Of a stretch of 5,423 nt of DNA, positions 4,549 to 5,423 are shown piece after piece. Position 1 is the first letter of the stretch, and the number at the start of each line of letters is the position of its first letter. The stretch is from positions 1-5,423 of the forward strand of contig PWQC01000004.1 in assembly GCA_003556925.1 (NCBI GenBank), written 5' to 3'. The notes under the pieces were generated by a model. It did no database searches and had not been told where the DNA came from. It saw only the letters and a program-made list of their open reading frames with translations. Origin of the DNA: Candidatus Nealsoniibacteriota bacterium (lineage in GTDB: Bacteria > Patescibacteriota > Minisyncoccia > Minisyncoccales > GWA2-38-27). A program made the position numbers and the translations under genes.

Positions 4549-4632
4549 TGAGCGAGGAGGGACTTGAACCCTCACGGGAAAATTCCCCTTGGAACCTCAA
4601 TCCAAGCTGTCTACCAGTTCCAGCACTCGCTC
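4549..4632 (-). tRNA. tRNA-Leu (anticodon GAG)
   Basis: A class II tRNA on the minus strand. The acceptor stem is GAGCGAG/CTCGCTC. The D stem is CTG/CAG with GG in the loop, the anticodon stem TTGGA/TCCAA has loop TTGAGGT giving anticodon GAG, the variable arm has stem GGGAA/TTCCC or similar, and the T arm is GAGGG-TTCAAGT-CCCTC. The discriminator is A73. CCA is not encoded. It starts 4 nt after the rplS stop codon with no promoter between, so it is probably released from the 3' end of the rplS transcript. It reads CUC and CUU. Confidence 0.97.
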
Positions 4633-4636
4633 AAAG

Positions 4637-4975
4637 CTATCTACTCTTTATCTTTGATTGTTTTCCCGTCTTTCCTCTTAAATAATAGAGCTTTGCTCTT
4701 CTGGGTCTGCCTTTTTTGATTATTTCTATCTTTTCAATCAAAGGAGAGTGTAAGGGAAAGATCTTTTCTACTCCTATCTCTCCCGGCCTTCTAACGGTAA
4801 AGGTGGAAGAAATTCCTTTTCCGTGTTTTATAGCGATTATTATTCCTTCAAAAAATTGAACTCTTTCTTTGTTTTTTTCTTTTATTCTTTGAAAGACCCT
4901 AACAGTGTCTCCCGCACTAATTTCAGGGAGTTCTTTTTTTGAGTTTTCTTTATTGAATTGTTCTACCTTGTTCAT
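4637..4975 (-). CDS. rplS: 50S ribosomal protein L19
   Basis: A 112-aa basic protein of normal length for L19, which lies at the 30S-50S interface of the ribosome. Recognisable blocks are ISAGDTVRVFQRI (19-31), KERVQFFEGIIIA (36-48), FTVRRPG...IGVEKIFPLHSP (59-78) and RRAKLYYLRGKTGK (91-104), all hallmark L19 segments. The ATG at 4975 is 2 nt after the stop of the pseudouridine synthase gene. No Shine-Dalgarno is visible in the A/T-rich upstream stretch, so translation probably relies on coupling. tRNA-Leu(GAG) follows 4 nt after its stop. The pairing with an rRNA modification enzyme suits a ribosome-assembly operon. Confidence 0.98.
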   Translation of the reverse strand: MNKVEQFNKENSKKELPEISAGDTVRVFQRIKEKNKERVQFFEGIIIAIKHGKGISSTFTVRRPGEIGVEKIFPLHSPLIEKIEIIKKGRPRRAKLYYLRGKTGKQSKIKSR

Positions 4976-4977
4976 AT

Positions 4978-5423
4978 TTATTTTAAATTATTTAATATTT
5001 CTTTAAGTTCTTTGGGTAGCTCAGAAAAAAATTCTTTATCTTTTATTTTGAGGTATTCAGCGTGGAGAAAGTGTCTTTCTATGTCTTTTAAAGCAGATTG
5101 ATTTTTAAACCCGTAAACCTTATCTCCGACTATTGGGTGATTGAGATAGGCTAAATGGCATCTAATCTGGTGTTTTCTTCCGGTTTGAGGCCACACTTCC
5201 AGAAGAGAACAATCTTGGAAATCTTTTCTCTTTTTATAACGGGTGATTGCCTCTCTCTTATTTTCTGCTTTTGGTTCGTTAAAAAAATACACTTTTTGCT
5301 TCTTCCTGTCGGAAGGAGCCCTCCCTATTAAGCTCTTTATCTCTCCTTCTTGCTCTGTCTTTCCATGAACTAAGCAAAGATATCTTTTTTTGACTCGCTG
5401 CTCTTTAAATGCTTTTTGCAAAG
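4978..5423 (-). CDS. RluA/RluD-family rRNA pseudouridine synthase, C-terminal part (partial)
   Basis: The minus-strand frame is open to the window edge and gives about 148 C-terminal residues; the real start lies outside. An in-frame TTG at 5421 is not a likely start because family homology should extend upstream. The diagnostic RluA-family segment is [29 protein letters not shown], followed by the FLHAEYLKI stretch. [10 protein letters not shown] near the edge matches the strand after the catalytic motif. The catalytic aspartate, in the family's GRLD motif, would be upstream and cannot be checked. Such enzymes isomerise uridines in 23S rRNA, or tRNA, to pseudouridine; the target site cannot be assigned. 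It ends 2 nt before rplS and is probably co-transcribed with it. Confidence 0.93.
   Translation of the reverse strand, partial: LQKAFKEQRVKKRYLCLVHGKTEQEGEIKSLIGRAPSDRKKQKVYFFNEPKAENKREAITRYKKRKDFQDCSLLEVWPQTGRKHQIRCHLAYLNHPIVGDKVYGFKNQSALKDIERHFLHAEYLKIKDKEFFSELPKELKEILNNLK

Noticed and set aside
1..5423. CRISPR array, insertion sequence, integrase attachment site or phage remnant
   Set aside because: No regularly spaced direct repeats, transposase, integrase or duplicated tRNA ends were seen; all gaps are explained by tRNAs, promoters and terminators.

Overview
The window looks like a compact, AT-rich bacterial chromosome of the Patescibacteria (candidate phyla radiation) type, probably Parcubacteria-like. 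This is an inference from gene style: an initiation factor IF2 reduced to its GTPase core (487 aa), a DUF4446 protein, a 3D-domain protein of a form I associate with that group, very short intergenic gaps, and tRNA genes wedged between protein genes. UGA, UAG and UAA are all used as stops, so code 11 fits. No phage, insertion sequence, CRISPR array or known defence system is visible; this is mainly housekeeping DNA.

Left part, plus strand (1-2490). The 3' end of ruvB is followed by a DUF4446 gene, infB and rbfA, closely packed and partly overlapping (16 bp and 4 bp), so probably one operon for recombination and translation initiation/ribosome maturation. A sigma70-type promoter formed by the last codons of rbfA and the following gap then drives tRNA-Cys(GCA) and tRNA-Leu(UAA), which are 2 nt apart. 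A strong hairpin terminator ends this block and also serves the convergent gene.

Right part, minus strand (5423 down to 2481). In transcription order: a 5'-truncated RluA-family pseudouridine synthase, rplS (L19), tRNA-Leu(GAG), a 53-aa zinc-ribbon gene with its own promoter, strong Shine-Dalgarno and terminator, a Na+/Ca2+-exchanger family membrane protein, a tRNA-Val/Phe/Gly cluster with its own promoter, and a secreted or membrane-anchored 3D-domain protein. The last has a consensus promoter whose predicted start site falls on the A of its ATG, implying a leaderless mRNA.

Most worth a second look: (i) tRNA-Cys has A18 and G55 in place of the near-universal G18-Psi55 elbow pair; (ii) the 3D gene has a near-perfect promoter with no room for a 5' UTR, its -35 box starting at the tRNA-Gly discriminator base; (iii) the small stand-alone zinc-ribbon protein resembles a motif I recall from sensor kinases. 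I found no clear new multi-gene system.
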